Positions 8,959 through 16,687 of a stretch of DNA of 64,000 nucleotides are shown one piece after another. The first letter of the stretch is position 1; each line of letters opens with the position of its first letter. This stretch comes from Oscillospiraceae bacterium (GTDB taxonomy: Bacteria; Bacillota; Clostridia; Oscillospirales; Oscillospiraceae). The position numbers were made by a program, and so were the translations under genes. The stretch is from positions 75,450 through 139,449 of the forward strand of contig CAJTFN010000002.1 in NCBI GenBank assembly GCA_910575815.1. Reading direction: 5' to 3'. Below the pieces are notes generated by a model. That model was not told the origin of the DNA. It searched no databases and was given only the letters and a program-made list of their open reading frames with translations.

Positions 8959-9831
8959 TTAATCCGTCGGTTCAACCGCTCTCACACACCACCGGAGGTC
9001 CCGTTCATCCCGGACGCAGGTGTACAGCGTCAGGCAGTTTTCGGAGGTGTTCTCCAGGCTGCTTCGGTCCGTTTCCGTCACCTTGGAAACGGAGGTCACC
9101 TCATAGGTCCGGGTGCCCTCCTTGGTGGAGAGGGTGATCTCGTCCCCGGCTTCCAGGGTATGAATTTTGCCAAAGTACGAATTGGTCCCTCTGTTGTGGG
9201 CGGCCAATCCGACGTTGCCATTCCAGATGGACGTCTCCTCGAAGTGGCCTACACCTTTCTTCAGCGCGGCGCTGTCCGTGCCCTGGACGATCTTGACACT
9301 CAGGCCAATGGCGGGAATTTTCAGCGTACCCAGAGATCCGTTGCTGTAGTAGCTGTCCTCGGTGACGCTGGTGAACCCTACGGAAGCCGTGTCATTGGGC
9401 CGGGTGGTAACGGTGAAATGCTCCGGGGGAGTAGAGGAACCGGAAGAGCCGGTGTCTAAGATCGACGTGCTGGGCAGAAACCCGCCCATGCCGCTGGAGA
9501 TCCCGTTCTCCGACACGGAGTAATTCGCGCCGCCCACCTGATTCACCAGCCCGCCGGATAGCGCGCCGGGAACAAGGTTAGGCGTCAGGTACTCGCCGGA
9601 GCCGGGGAGGTAGCTGGTGGGGCTGCCGAAGCCAGGGGCCACCAGGGCCACATTTTTGCTCCGGTCCACGTTGGGGTTCTCCTCCTCGTAGATGGTATCG
9701 TCGCTGGTGGGCCGGGCGAACAGGAAATCGTCCGCTCCATCGTAGCTGTACTCCAATGCGCTGGCCTGGACGGCGCACAGGACGCAGATCATGCAGGCCA
9801 GCAGGAACAGTCTGAACTTTTTCAATGGCAT
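8959..9831 (-). CDS. Class D-like sortase
   Basis: A 290-residue transpeptidase. Residues 1-26 are hydrophobic (FLLACMICVLCAVQASA) and act as signal or anchor. Residues 27-160 are a low-complexity Ser/Gly/Asn-rich spacer. The sortase barrel spans about 165-287: TLKIPAIGL, then His212 in LAAHNRG, Cys272 in LYTC and Arg280 eight residues after the Cys, the spacing of the active-site triad. It should cleave LPxTG-like motifs and join proteins to peptidoglycan or to each other. The natural candidate substrate is the LPRTGY protein three genes downstream. The ATG overlaps the previous stop (TAATG), showing translational coupling. Class D is judged from the motif style and is less certain than the sortase call itself. 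Confidence 0.88.
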   Translation of the reverse strand: MPLKKFRLFLLACMICVLCAVQASALEYSYDGADDFLFARPTSDDTIYEEENPNVDRSKNVALVAPGFGSPTSYLPGSGEYLTPNLVPGALSGGLVNQVGGANYSVSENGISSGMGGFLPSTSILDTGSSGSSTPPEHFTVTTRPNDTASVGFTSVTEDSYYSNGSLGTLKIPAIGLSVKIVQGTDSAALKKGVGHFEETSIWNGNVGLAAHNRGTNSYFGKIHTLEAGDEITLSTKEGTRTYEVTSVSKVTETDRSSLENTSENCLTLYTCVRDERDLRWCVRAVEPTD

Positions 9832-10733
9832 TATCTCCTTCTGATTTTCTTGTACACAAATGCGCCGCCAAGAGCCAGCGCCAGAACTGCGCCGCCGATT
9901 ATGAGCGGGCGCTTGATACCGGAAACATCAACGGGCTCACCGTCCTGAGCGCCGGAGTCTTTCGGGGCGTCGGTGCTGCCGAACACGGCGGTGTAGGTAA
10001 CCACATTGCAGCCGGTTTTGGAAACCTCGCCGGAGTAGTCCGCCGTCACCGTGTAGCCAGTGGCGTACTTGCTGGAGGTGCTTCCGGTGTACCGGGCCGT
10101 GGCGGTGTACCGGGTGACCACGCCGTCACCCTCCTCCTGGGTGGAATTGCCCCACTGCACATCCGCCAGGGTCAAGCTCCGTCCGCCGTCGGAGATGGTC
10201 TTGGGCACCAAGGAGAGGTCCGCATCCGACAAATTCGGATAGGTCCGGGTAGCGGACACGGTTCCGGTCTTGGTGGCGTAGCCGTCGGTCGTGACCTTGA
10301 CCGTGGTGTGGTCCAGGTGCAGCTTTCCGGTGTAGCCGTCCTCCGTGACAGTCTCAATCTCCGCGTCCAGGGTCTGGAGGATTTTCTCCATATTGTTGGT
10401 ATCGCTGGGGAGGGTGACCGTCTGGACATGGGGCTTGGTGTCCACGCCCACCTCATCCTTCCGGGTCATATCCAGCAGGTAATACAGCCGCCCGTTCCGC
10501 TCAAAATCCTCCGTAGGAATGAGGCTGGGGTCATCGTCCAGGGACAGCTGGTACACCTTCTGGATGCGCAGCTCGTCGAAGTCGCCAGCCGTGTACTCCT
10601 CCACGGAAATGGGGTAGTAGGCGCTGTCTCTGACCGGCTTGGTGGCGTCAGCCGCCTCGGCGGCCTGGATGGGAACGGACAGAAGCGTGGAAATCAGGAA
10701 TGCAGCCAGGAGCAAAGGAATCGTTCTTTTCAT
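9831..10733 (-). CDS. Exported, C-terminally membrane-anchored protein of unknown function
   Basis: A 300-residue protein I do not recognise. It has a signal peptide (residues 1-24, ending PIQA), a long Thr/Ser/Tyr-rich, probably beta-rich ectodomain with a repeated DGYxTKTG-like pattern (around residues 130-160), and a C-terminal membrane helix (PLIIGGAVLALALGGAFVY) ended by KKIRRR. That order (ectodomain, helix, basic tail) is like a cell-wall sorting signal without an LPxTG motif. The start follows GGAGA. It lies between the primase-like gene and the sortase in a tightly spaced operon, so a role in the cell-surface part of the conjugative element is likely; anything more precise would be a guess. 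Confidence 0.75.
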   Translation of the reverse strand: MKRTIPLLLAAFLISTLLSVPIQAAEAADATKPVRDSAYYPISVEEYTAGDFDELRIQKVYQLSLDDDPSLIPTEDFERNGRLYYLLDMTRKDEVGVDTKPHVQTVTLPSDTNNMEKILQTLDAEIETVTEDGYTGKLHLDHTTVKVTTDGYATKTGTVSATRTYPNLSDADLSLVPKTISDGGRSLTLADVQWGNSTQEEGDGVVTRYTATARYTGSTSSKYATGYTVTADYSGEVSKTGCNVVTYTAVFGSTDAPKDSGAQDGEPVDVSGIKRPLIIGGAVLALALGGAFVYKKIRRR

Positions 10734-10761
10734 ATCGTTCTCCTATCTCAAAATAGTGGGA

Positions 10762-12618
10762 CTATCTCTCGTCCCCGCTCCGAGCCGGAGCCTTCCGCTG
10801 GGGCGGAGCGATGGTTTTCTCAATGGAACCGCCGATCTGACGGCTCATGCCCTGGATCTCCTTCAGAAAGGCCAGCCGGTCCTCGATCTCCCAGCCCTGG
10901 CAGCGCTTCGCCATGCCCGTCAGGTCCGGCAGCTCCCGCTGGACGCCGAAACGGCGGCACAAAATGTACGACACGCTCTGGGCGCTCAGTTCACAGCCCT
11001 CCCGGCTGTAGGCGGGATTGCGGCCCCGGTCATGGAACCGGGCCTGGGCAATCTCGGCGGCGATGGCCGCGAACGCCTGGCTGTCCGGGCAGGCAGTGTC
11101 AATAGCCAGCATCATCTGCCGGGGGTCATAATAGGCCCCGGAGGGCAGGTTTTCAGCGGCCACCACCTGAACCGGAGAGAAGTTCAGCAGAGCGGCCAGG
11201 GCCGCTTCCATGGGTTCGGTGTCCTCCTTGAGCTGGACCGTCCGCAGCTCCCGGCCCTGGGTCTGGGCGATATCGTAGACGCTGGTGAGGTTGTAGCCCC
11301 GGCCCGTGGCGGACCGGGTGAAGATGCTGGCGCCGTTCTTCAGCTCCGGGTCCAACACAAAGCGGCCCAGGTCCTTCCAGTGGCCGCGGGTATGGACTAC
11401 GGTGGCCTCCGGAAGCTGGGCCATGGCCAGGGCGATGTTCCCGGAACTGTAGGAGGGGTTGTCCCCCTGGAGCTCCAGGTAACGGGCAAATTTCTCAGGG
11501 TCCTTGGTGATCTGTATGACGCTGGCGTCCCGGAGGGCAGCGGCGGTTTCCTTGTCCGCCTGCCGCTCCTCCCGCCATTTGGCGTCCGCCGTGGATTTGT
11601 CGCTGATGATCTTGCCTAAGTTCGCCATAGGTTTGGTTTCCTCCTTTTTTGTGGGATTTTCTGTGCTTTTGGGTGGCTTCACCTCCTCTAAGACCCCCGT
11701 GAGTTTGTATTTAAGCTGCGCGTTCCAGTCCTTGCCGTACTTGGGAACCCGAATCTCCACCTCATACCCGGCCTCCCGATACCTCCCCCGCATCTCCTTT
11801 GCCGCCGCAATCCCAGGTTCGTCGTTGTCCAGCAGGAGCTTGATGGATTTCAGATGAGGATGGTCCTGGAGGTAAGTGTCCAGCGGTCCGCTGTACAGCC
11901 CGCAGAGGGCGACGGCGTTGCTGTGGACCTCCGGGCAGAGGGTGCAGAAGCTCATGAGGTCTATGGGGGCCTCAAAGACCGCCACCTCCTCAATCTCCGG
12001 CTCACAGGGCAGCCGAAAGCCCACCTTTTTGTCGCTGCCCAGGACGTCCCGTTTAAATCCGGACCCATTGAAGTCCATGGTCCCGCGCTTGCTGGCGAAT
12101 TTGGGCTGGCCGCTGCCGTCCCTGCCGACAAACACGCAATTGTGATATGGGGCGTCCTCGTAGAGAAGCCCGGCGTCCAGAAAGCGTTGGATTACCTGAG
12201 AGGCAATTCCCCGCTTGCGAAGATACGCAGACACCCGGCGCTGGTCCGGGTTCGCGGGAGGCAGGACGAAGGGCGGCTTTTCTTTGGGCGGAGACGGCTT
12301 GGGGCGGGGGATGGGTTTGTCCCGGTCGGGAGAGTCTCTGGACCGCCCGTGATAGGCCAGCAGGTAATCCACCGCCTCCGGGAAGCGCATTCCGCAGAAC
12401 TCCTGGAGGAATGAGATGGCGTCGCCGCCCTGCCGGGTAGAGTAGCGCCTCCAGGTAAGGCGCTCCTTGATGCGGATGCTGTCCATCTCCGCTGTGGTGT
12501 AGTAGCTGCCGATCCGCTTCAGCGTATAGCCCAGAGAGGACAGCAGGTCCGGCAAATCCGTGTGCCTGGCGATGTCCAGCTCCGTTTCCGTGAAGCCGTA
12601 GGCCATGTTTGCGTTCAA
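10762..12618 (-). CDS. TOPRIM/DUF3991 primase-like protein with ArdC/LtrC-like C-terminal region
   Basis: 618 residues from a TTG start at 12618, chosen because GGAGGTG lies 9 bases upstream; the next ATG (12606) is too far from it. The N-terminal third matches the DUF3991 style seen in mobile-element primases (TDLPDLLSSLGYTLKRIG, WRRYSTRQGGDAISFLQEF). A TOPRIM-like region follows, with EVAVFEAPIDLMSF and LKSIKLLLDNDEPGIAAA (acidic E then DxD-like residues expected to hold Mg2+). After a Lys/Glu/Pro-rich linker, the part beginning MANLGKIISDK resembles the LtrC/ArdC-type proteins of conjugative elements (AMAQLPEATVV, HTRGHW, FNSP-like segments, a C-terminal Ser-rich AQSVSYILC). The likely role is priming or protecting transferred single-stranded DNA. 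An internal ribosome site at 11640-11644 may make the C-terminal part separately. Confidence 0.75.
   Translation of the reverse strand: MNANMAYGFTETELDIARHTDLPDLLSSLGYTLKRIGSYYTTAEMDSIRIKERLTWRRYSTRQGGDAISFLQEFCGMRFPEAVDYLLAYHGRSRDSPDRDKPIPRPKPSPPKEKPPFVLPPANPDQRRVSAYLRKRGIASQVIQRFLDAGLLYEDAPYHNCVFVGRDGSGQPKFASKRGTMDFNGSGFKRDVLGSDKKVGFRLPCEPEIEEVAVFEAPIDLMSFCTLCPEVHSNAVALCGLYSGPLDTYLQDHPHLKSIKLLLDNDEPGIAAAKEMRGRYREAGYEVEIRVPKYGKDWNAQLKYKLTGVLEEVKPPKSTENPTKKEETKPMANLGKIISDKSTADAKWREERQADKETAAALRDASVIQITKDPEKFARYLELQGDNPSYSSGNIALAMAQLPEATVVHTRGHWKDLGRFVLDPELKNGASIFTRSATGRGYNLTSVYDIAQTQGRELRTVQLKEDTEPMEAALAALLNFSPVQVVAAENLPSGAYYDPRQMMLAIDTACPDSQAFAAIAAEIAQARFHDRGRNPAYSREGCELSAQSVSYILCRRFGVQRELPDLTGMAKRCQGWEIEDRLAFLKEIQGMSRQIGGSIEKTIAPPQRKAPARSGDER
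11626..11644 (-). promoter_or_regulatory. Internal ribosome-binding site and ATG inside the primase-like gene
   Basis: GGAGG at 11644-11640 stands 11 bases before the ATG at 11628, in frame with the larger gene and exactly at the linker between the TOPRIM part and the ArdC/LtrC-like part. In other elements these two parts are, as I recall, often separate genes, so this could be a genuine second start giving a roughly 289-residue product. Confidence 0.5.
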
Positions 12619-12648
12619 AATAAATTCACCTCCAATCTGGCCGAAAGC

Positions 12649-12695
12649 AAAAACAGCCGGGCAGGGTACTCCTTTGGGGATACCCTGCCCGGCTG
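12649..12695 (-). terminator. Strong hairpin with T-run in the leader of the primase-like gene
   Basis: A perfect 15-bp stem (CAGCCGGGCAGGGTA / TACCCTGCCCGGCTG), 12-base loop, then TTTTTG on the minus strand. It stands only about 30 bases before the TTG start at 12618. Because the next minus-strand gene upstream already has a terminator (13,110-13,150), this one is either a second stop or an attenuator of the primase-like gene. Confidence 0.75.
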
Positions 12696-12845
12696 CTTCT
12701 CCTGGGGCCGTAATGTTTGCGCTGTCAAGTCCCAACATTCACGAAATCCGCCCGTCTTTTTCTCCATGTCCGGCATTGCTTTTCCTGGTCTTTCCAGTTA
12801 CAATGTTTAGCGGTGTTGTAAAAAATATGGGAGGTTTTTTGTGCG

Positions 12846-13091
12846 ATGGGACTGGATTATGATCCGCTATGGGACGAACAGGGACAGCTTCGCCGGGGCT
12901 GCACGGTACGGGAGGCACTGGCCTGGCTGACAAAGTTTGGAAGCCACAGCGCCGGGGAGAATGTCTGTGTCAATGGCGTCAGCTACAAATTGGGGAGCCT
13001 GCTCTATGGCCCGAACCGGCCCGCTGTGGCGGACAAGCCCATTTCCCGCATCTACGACGGATACTACCGTCAGTTGAACTTCAGCGTCTGA
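12846..13091 (+). CDS. Small protein of unknown function in the conjugative element
   Basis: 81 residues, not recognised. It starts at ATG 12846 after GGGAGG (11-base spacing) and is the only plus-strand gene in this part of the element. It is rich in Gly, Tyr and Arg (MGLDYDPLWDEQGQLRRGC, REALAWLTKFG, NGVSYKLGSLLYG), has no signal peptide or membrane helix, and looks globular. The codon use matches neighbouring element genes, which supports a real gene. The terminator just after it faces the opposite gene but forms the same stem on this strand. Confidence 0.6.
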   Translation: MGLDYDPLWDEQGQLRRGCTVREALAWLTKFGSHSAGENVCVNGVSYKLGSLLYGPNRPAVADKPISRIYDGYYRQLNFSV

Positions 13092-13109
13092 CTCACCCTG
13101 CTGGGAACG

Positions 13110-13150
13110 AAAAAAGACCCCGGCATCCCTTTGGTTTTGGGATGCTGGGG
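13110..13150 (-). terminator. Intrinsic terminator after the RHH-protein gene
   Basis: CCCCGGCATCCC / GGGATGCTGGGG (12 bp, one wobble), 9-base loop, with six T on the minus strand. It ends transcription of the minus-strand gene at 13203-13637 and lies directly behind the convergent small gene. Confidence 0.8.
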
Positions 13151-13202
13151 GCCTTGTGGTGCAAGGGCTTCAACGGGGCCACACGGGGGGCTCTGTGGTG
13201 TT

Positions 13203-13637
13203 TCAGGGCTTCTCCGGGGGCAGGTCCTCCTCGGGATCATCCTCCTCGGTGGTGGTCCCGGTGGAGCTGGTGCTGGCCATGGAGGCGTTGACCCGCTCGG
13301 CTTCCTCAGCGGCAGCCTCCTCAGCCTCGATCAGCGCTTCCTCGATCAGGTTCAGCACGAACTCCCGCTGGGTCAGCTTCCTGCCGGTCCGCTGGGTTTC
13401 CCGCTCCAGGTGGGCCTTGATCCGGTTGAAGAGGTCCTCGTCGATCTGGAAGGCGAGGGTTCGGGTTTTTCCATTCATCATGACTTCTTTTCCTCCATTT
13501 TCTTTCATAGCGTAATATTCCGTGAGCAGGCTGGTGATGTACTGTGCAGTGGTCAGTCCCGACTGTTCCCTGGCCTCGCAGACCTTTGCGTGGAGGTCCA
13601 GGGGGAGCTGAGCACACAAGTTTCGAGTCTGTGCCAT
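13203..13637 (-). CDS. Tandem ribbon-helix-helix-like DNA-binding protein
   Basis: 144 residues, start ATG after GGAG. Two similar segments are visible: residues 1-44 (RNLCAQLPLDLHAKVCEARE, then SGLTTAQYITSLLTEYY) and residues 57-103 (RTLAFQIDEDLFNRIKAHLE, then LTQREFVLNLIEEAL). Each has a short beta strand followed by two helices, as in the MetJ/Arc ribbon-helix-helix fold. The C-terminal 40 residues are an acidic, Ser/Thr-rich tail (EEDDPEEDLPPEKP). Such proteins in conjugative elements act as repressors or as relaxosome accessory factors at the transfer origin; which applies here is not shown by the sequence. It is transcribed towards the primase-like gene but has its own terminator. Confidence 0.7.
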   Translation of the reverse strand: MAQTRNLCAQLPLDLHAKVCEAREQSGLTTAQYITSLLTEYYAMKENGGKEVMMNGKTRTLAFQIDEDLFNRIKAHLERETQRTGRKLTQREFVLNLIEEALIEAEEAAAEEAERVNASMASTSSTGTTTEEDDPEEDLPPEKP

Positions 13638-14071
13638 TCTGTCGTTCTCCTTCCCGTTTGTTGTAACGACAGTATAGCCGGAAGCTCATTGAAAAGCTAT
13701 TACCAACACCACCAAGGAACCCCGCACAAGCGAAGCATATGTAACAATGACGGGAAATGCCGCCGCTATGCGGAAACCAAACGCCCCAGGCATATGCCTG
13801 GGGCGTCGCGTTGTCTGGTTATGCCCGGTGCTTTCGATTATCCAGCCGCCTTTCCTTTTTCCGCCAGCCTTGCAAGACATGCCCTCAACGGACCCTCCAG
13901 AGCCGCCTCCAGATTATCCCTCCAGCTCATTGCGACGGTAAATCCCTCCCTGGCCTGGGAGGGTGATAGTGACTTCACTCCCAATTAAAAACGGCGATTT
14001 TGCATCTCCGGCAGCGTTATTTTTGAAAGAAAGCGGAAATTTATTCCAATAGTCTCCAGAAATCTATTATT
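13638..14071. other. Gene-poor edge of the conjugative element with a 26-bp perfect palindrome
   Basis: No convincing gene. It contains ACGCCCCAGGCAT / ATGCCTGGGGCGT at 13781-13806, a perfect palindrome with no loop, and base composition shifts from GC-rich to AT-rich near 14,000. The palindrome has no T-run next to it, so it could be a protein-binding site or a transfer-related hairpin rather than a terminator. Confidence 0.5.
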
Positions 14072-14617
<546 letters not shown>

Positions 14618-14818
14618 TTATCCTTGTTTGTCATTGGGCGGTTTGACGGTTTCCGATTTTATGAGCCGTATCATCTTGTCTCGGAGCCGTTCCGAGCCGC
14701 CACAGGAGGTAGACACTTCATAGTATGTGCCGCCGATTTTGTGGCAGACGGTTTCTTCTGTTGGCTTTCTCTTTTGAGGTACAAATTCGCTGTCCTTGAT
14801 TTCCAGTTCCCAATCCAT
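14618..14818 (-). CDS. TnpW-like transposon protein
   Basis: 66 residues from an ATG at 14818, after GGAAGG. It contains ETVCHKIGGTYYEVST and SERLRDKMIRLIKSE, the pattern of the small TnpW-type proteins coded just before the serine recombinase in Tn4451-like transposons. The role of these proteins is not firmly established. The reading frame is open much further upstream but without a ribosome site and with a sequence that does not look coding, so the short form is preferred. Confidence 0.7.
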   Translation of the reverse strand: MDWELEIKDSEFVPQKRKPTEETVCHKIGGTYYEVSTSCGGSERLRDKMIRLIKSETVKPPNDKQG

Positions 14819-15201
14819 TCTTTTTCCCTTCCTTTCCGTATTTGTTAAAGTGAGAAGTTTCGGAGCAAGCATAGGAAAAGGGTACCCTTTTCCGTAAATC
14901 TGCCCGTTCGCGCCTATTGCTTGACGGACAGATTTTGCTTGTTGGGAAGAATCCCAAACCCTCTTGAAAGTCCTCTCACTACCTACAACACCGCACAGGG
15001 CGGTTTTGACGAAGTTTTGAAAAATTTCTTCAAAAAGTTTTCCTTGTTTTCTACTACGGTGAAAATTAGAAAATGCCAAAGAAATACAGAAGAAATGCTT
15101 CTGTTGTTACTAAAAACCATTAAAAACTATTTTGAATATGCCCTTTGTCAATATTGACAAAGGGCACTCTTTCATGTAAGATAAACATATAAAAAACAAA
15201 T
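14819..15201. other. AT-rich non-coding stretch with a 28-bp palindrome
   Basis: No gene seen. TGCCCTTTGTCAAT / ATTGACAAAGGGCA at 15139-15166 is a perfect palindrome without a loop, followed on the plus strand by a short pyrimidine run (ACTCTTTC). It may stop transcription or bind a regulator ahead of the attenuator that follows. Confidence 0.5.
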
Positions 15202-15434
15202 AGAAAAGGTGATGAATGTCCGGCGTATCAGATGTCACATAATCGGTGGCATGGATATGACTGGAGAAGAGTAGATAAAATCAATTCAATAGCTTAAAAC
15301 TAACTGTTATTACAGTTTTGTTTTTATGCCTAATGTTTGATTTTATTTTACTCTTAACTATTCTTCGTCATTTGAGCGATTAGTCGTAGAGTAAAATCTA
15401 CGGCTTTTTCTTTTGCTCACAGAAAGGAGAAGTA
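15202..15434 (+). promoter_or_regulatory. Leader region with short reading frames and alternative hairpins
   Basis: After an AAAAGGTGATG ribosome site, very short frames begin (ATG at about 15213 and 15216; ATG at about 15230 coding about 21 residues rich in Trp, Arg and His). Downstream, ATTTTACTC (15345-15353) can pair with GAGTAAAAT (15389-15397), which would break the terminator stem at 15383-15404. This is the layout of an antibiotic-type translational attenuator, as found before resistance genes. The gene it served is now truncated. Confidence 0.55.
15383..15414 (+). terminator. Attenuator hairpin before the methyltransferase remnant
   Basis: GTCGTAGA / TCTACGGC (8 bp, one wobble), six-base loop, then TTTTTCTTTT. 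It ends about 20 bases before the ATG of the following frame. Confidence 0.75.
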
Positions 15435-15815
15435 ATGTTAAAGAATATCGAAACTGTTTTAGAAAAACCAATCCTTTACAAAAAAACGGAGGGTGAATTT
15501 TGGAATGATGAGCATATCTCCATGCAAATGCTAAAGGCTCATCTCAATCCAGAATTTGACGGAGCAAGCAGGAAACATACATTTATTGAAGAATCTGTTG
15601 CATGGATAACGGAACTTGTATCACCAATAGATTATCCGTTACTCTTTGATATTGGATGTGGTCCGGGAATATATGCAGAGAAATTTGCAAGACAAGGTTA
15701 CTATGTTACAGGTATTGATTTTTCTAAGAGGTCAATAGACTATGCGAAAAATTCTGCATTAAAACAGGGATTCTTGTGTTTGGAAAGGAAGTTGTCGTTG
15801 ATGATGAACGGTTAG
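15435..15815 (+). pseudogene. Truncated class I SAM-dependent methyltransferase
   Basis: 126 codons starting after AAAGGAGAAG. Residues 1 to about 113 look like the N-terminal half of a class I methyltransferase: LLFDIGCGPGIYAEKFA is the SAM-binding glycine loop (motif I) and VTGIDFSKRSIDYAK is motif II with the ribose-binding Asp. After LKQG the sequence loses family character and runs into the frame of the next fragment, so about half of the expected protein is missing. AT-rich, like the recombinase remnant. The target was not identifiable. Confidence 0.75.
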
Positions 15816-16030
15816 CAAAGGCATTATCGAGATTGCCGCAGTTACGACAGGAAGTCCTGCTATTGTATTACTTTGTTGGTTATCGTGATGAAGCTATCGG
15901 CAGATTGTACGGGCGTTGCAGAAGTACGATAAACAGTCGGAGAAATGTTGCACTGAAACAGTTACGGAAAGAATGGGAGAGATTGGAACATGAGGAACAA
16001 GAAACTGATACTGCTATTTTGATTAGATGA
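15776..16030 (+). pseudogene. Sigma-70 region 4-like protein, N-terminally truncated
   Basis: 84 codons in a frame overlapping the methyltransferase remnant by 40 bases. LAKALSRLPQLRQEVLLLYYFVGYRDEAIGRLYGRCRSTINSRRNVALKQLRK is a good match in layout to sigma region 4: a helix, then the helix-turn-helix that normally contacts the -35 element. Transposon-encoded sigma-like regulators of this kind are about 140 residues, so the N-terminal part has been lost at a deletion junction near 15,776. No ribosome site precedes it. It could still be made by read-through but is best treated as a remnant. Confidence 0.7.
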
Positions 16031-16147
16031 ACTTACTTCACTTACCATAGAAAAACCATCCTCAATAATGGCTAACATATCTAATACAGTTTTTTCATTC
16101 AAATATACAGGAATAATTAGTTGGTCTTTTAGAGACATTTTTTTCAT
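16031..16147 (-). pseudogene. 5' fragment of a DUF6414-like gene
   Basis: Starting at ATG 16147 (GAAAGGA upstream; a second ATG nine bases on), about 38 codons read SLKDQLIIPVYLNEKTVL, then DMLAIIEDGFSMVSEV. I recall this N-terminus from DUF6414 proteins near transposons, but cannot verify it. The frame then runs into the reverse strand of the sigma remnant and loses sense, so the gene is cut near 16,030. Confidence 0.45.
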
Positions 16148-16375
16148 GGGCTTATTTCCTTTCTTCTGTTTTTTATTATTCTATCACTAATTAGGTAAAA
16201 AATAAACAGACATACGTTCCAAAAAGGAAAATGCCTGTCTATTCTTTGCACACTGTTTGCCGGCGTTAATGATAAGTTGTTGTGAATACTTCCTTATCAC
16301 CGTAAAATAAAGGCGTTTCTGGAGTTTGAGTAAAAACTAGGAAAATAATTTGGGAAACTCCCCTCAGTGAACAAG

Positions 16376-16410
16376 GAAAAAGCCTGTAACTATTACAGTT
16401 ACAGGCTTTT
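16376..16410 (-). terminator. Intrinsic terminator of tRNA-Pro
   Basis: GCCTGTAACT / AGTTACAGGC (10-bp perfect stem, 5-base loop) with T-runs on both sides. On the minus strand it begins 9 bases after the CCA end of the tRNA. Confidence 0.9.
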
Positions 16411-16414
16411 TCTC

Positions 16415-16490
16415 TGGTCCGAGTGGCGGGATTTGAACCCACGGCCTCTTGGTCCCGAACCAAGCGCGCTACCAACTGCGCTACACCCGG
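16415..16490 (-). tRNA. tRNA-Pro (anticodon CGG)
   Basis: 76 bases with CCA encoded. Read on the minus strand: acceptor CCGGGTG pairs with CACTCGG (one G-T pair), discriminator A, anticodon arm CTTGG-TTCGGGA-CCAAG giving anticodon CGG, T arm with GTTCAAATC. It is the first chromosomal gene next to the AT-rich mobile remnant, with its 3' end facing the mobile DNA. Confidence 0.95.
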
Positions 16491-16541
16491 ATATTTTGTT
16501 GCTGCCCCTTCCAAACCCTTTCCGAATTTGGAAGCTCATTT

Positions 16542-16570
16542 ATTATATGAAATTTTTCCTCAATTGTCAA
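16542..16570 (-). promoter_or_regulatory. Consensus sigma-A promoter of tRNA-Pro
   Basis: TTGACA (16570-16565), 17-base spacer, TATAAT (16547-16542): a perfect match to the housekeeping consensus, about 50 bases before the tRNA. Confidence 0.9.
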
Positions 16571-16687
16571 TCCCTATTTTCCATAGACACCCACTGCGCA
16601 TCCTCTGCCGCACATCGGCCTACCTCCCCCATAAAACAAAACACGAAAGAGGAGTACCGCCCCCGGCACTCCTCTTCACAGTCCGTC

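Noticed and set aside
16266..16514. 82-codon frame on the minus strand across tRNA-Pro
   Set aside because: It is a reading of the tRNA gene and its terminator.
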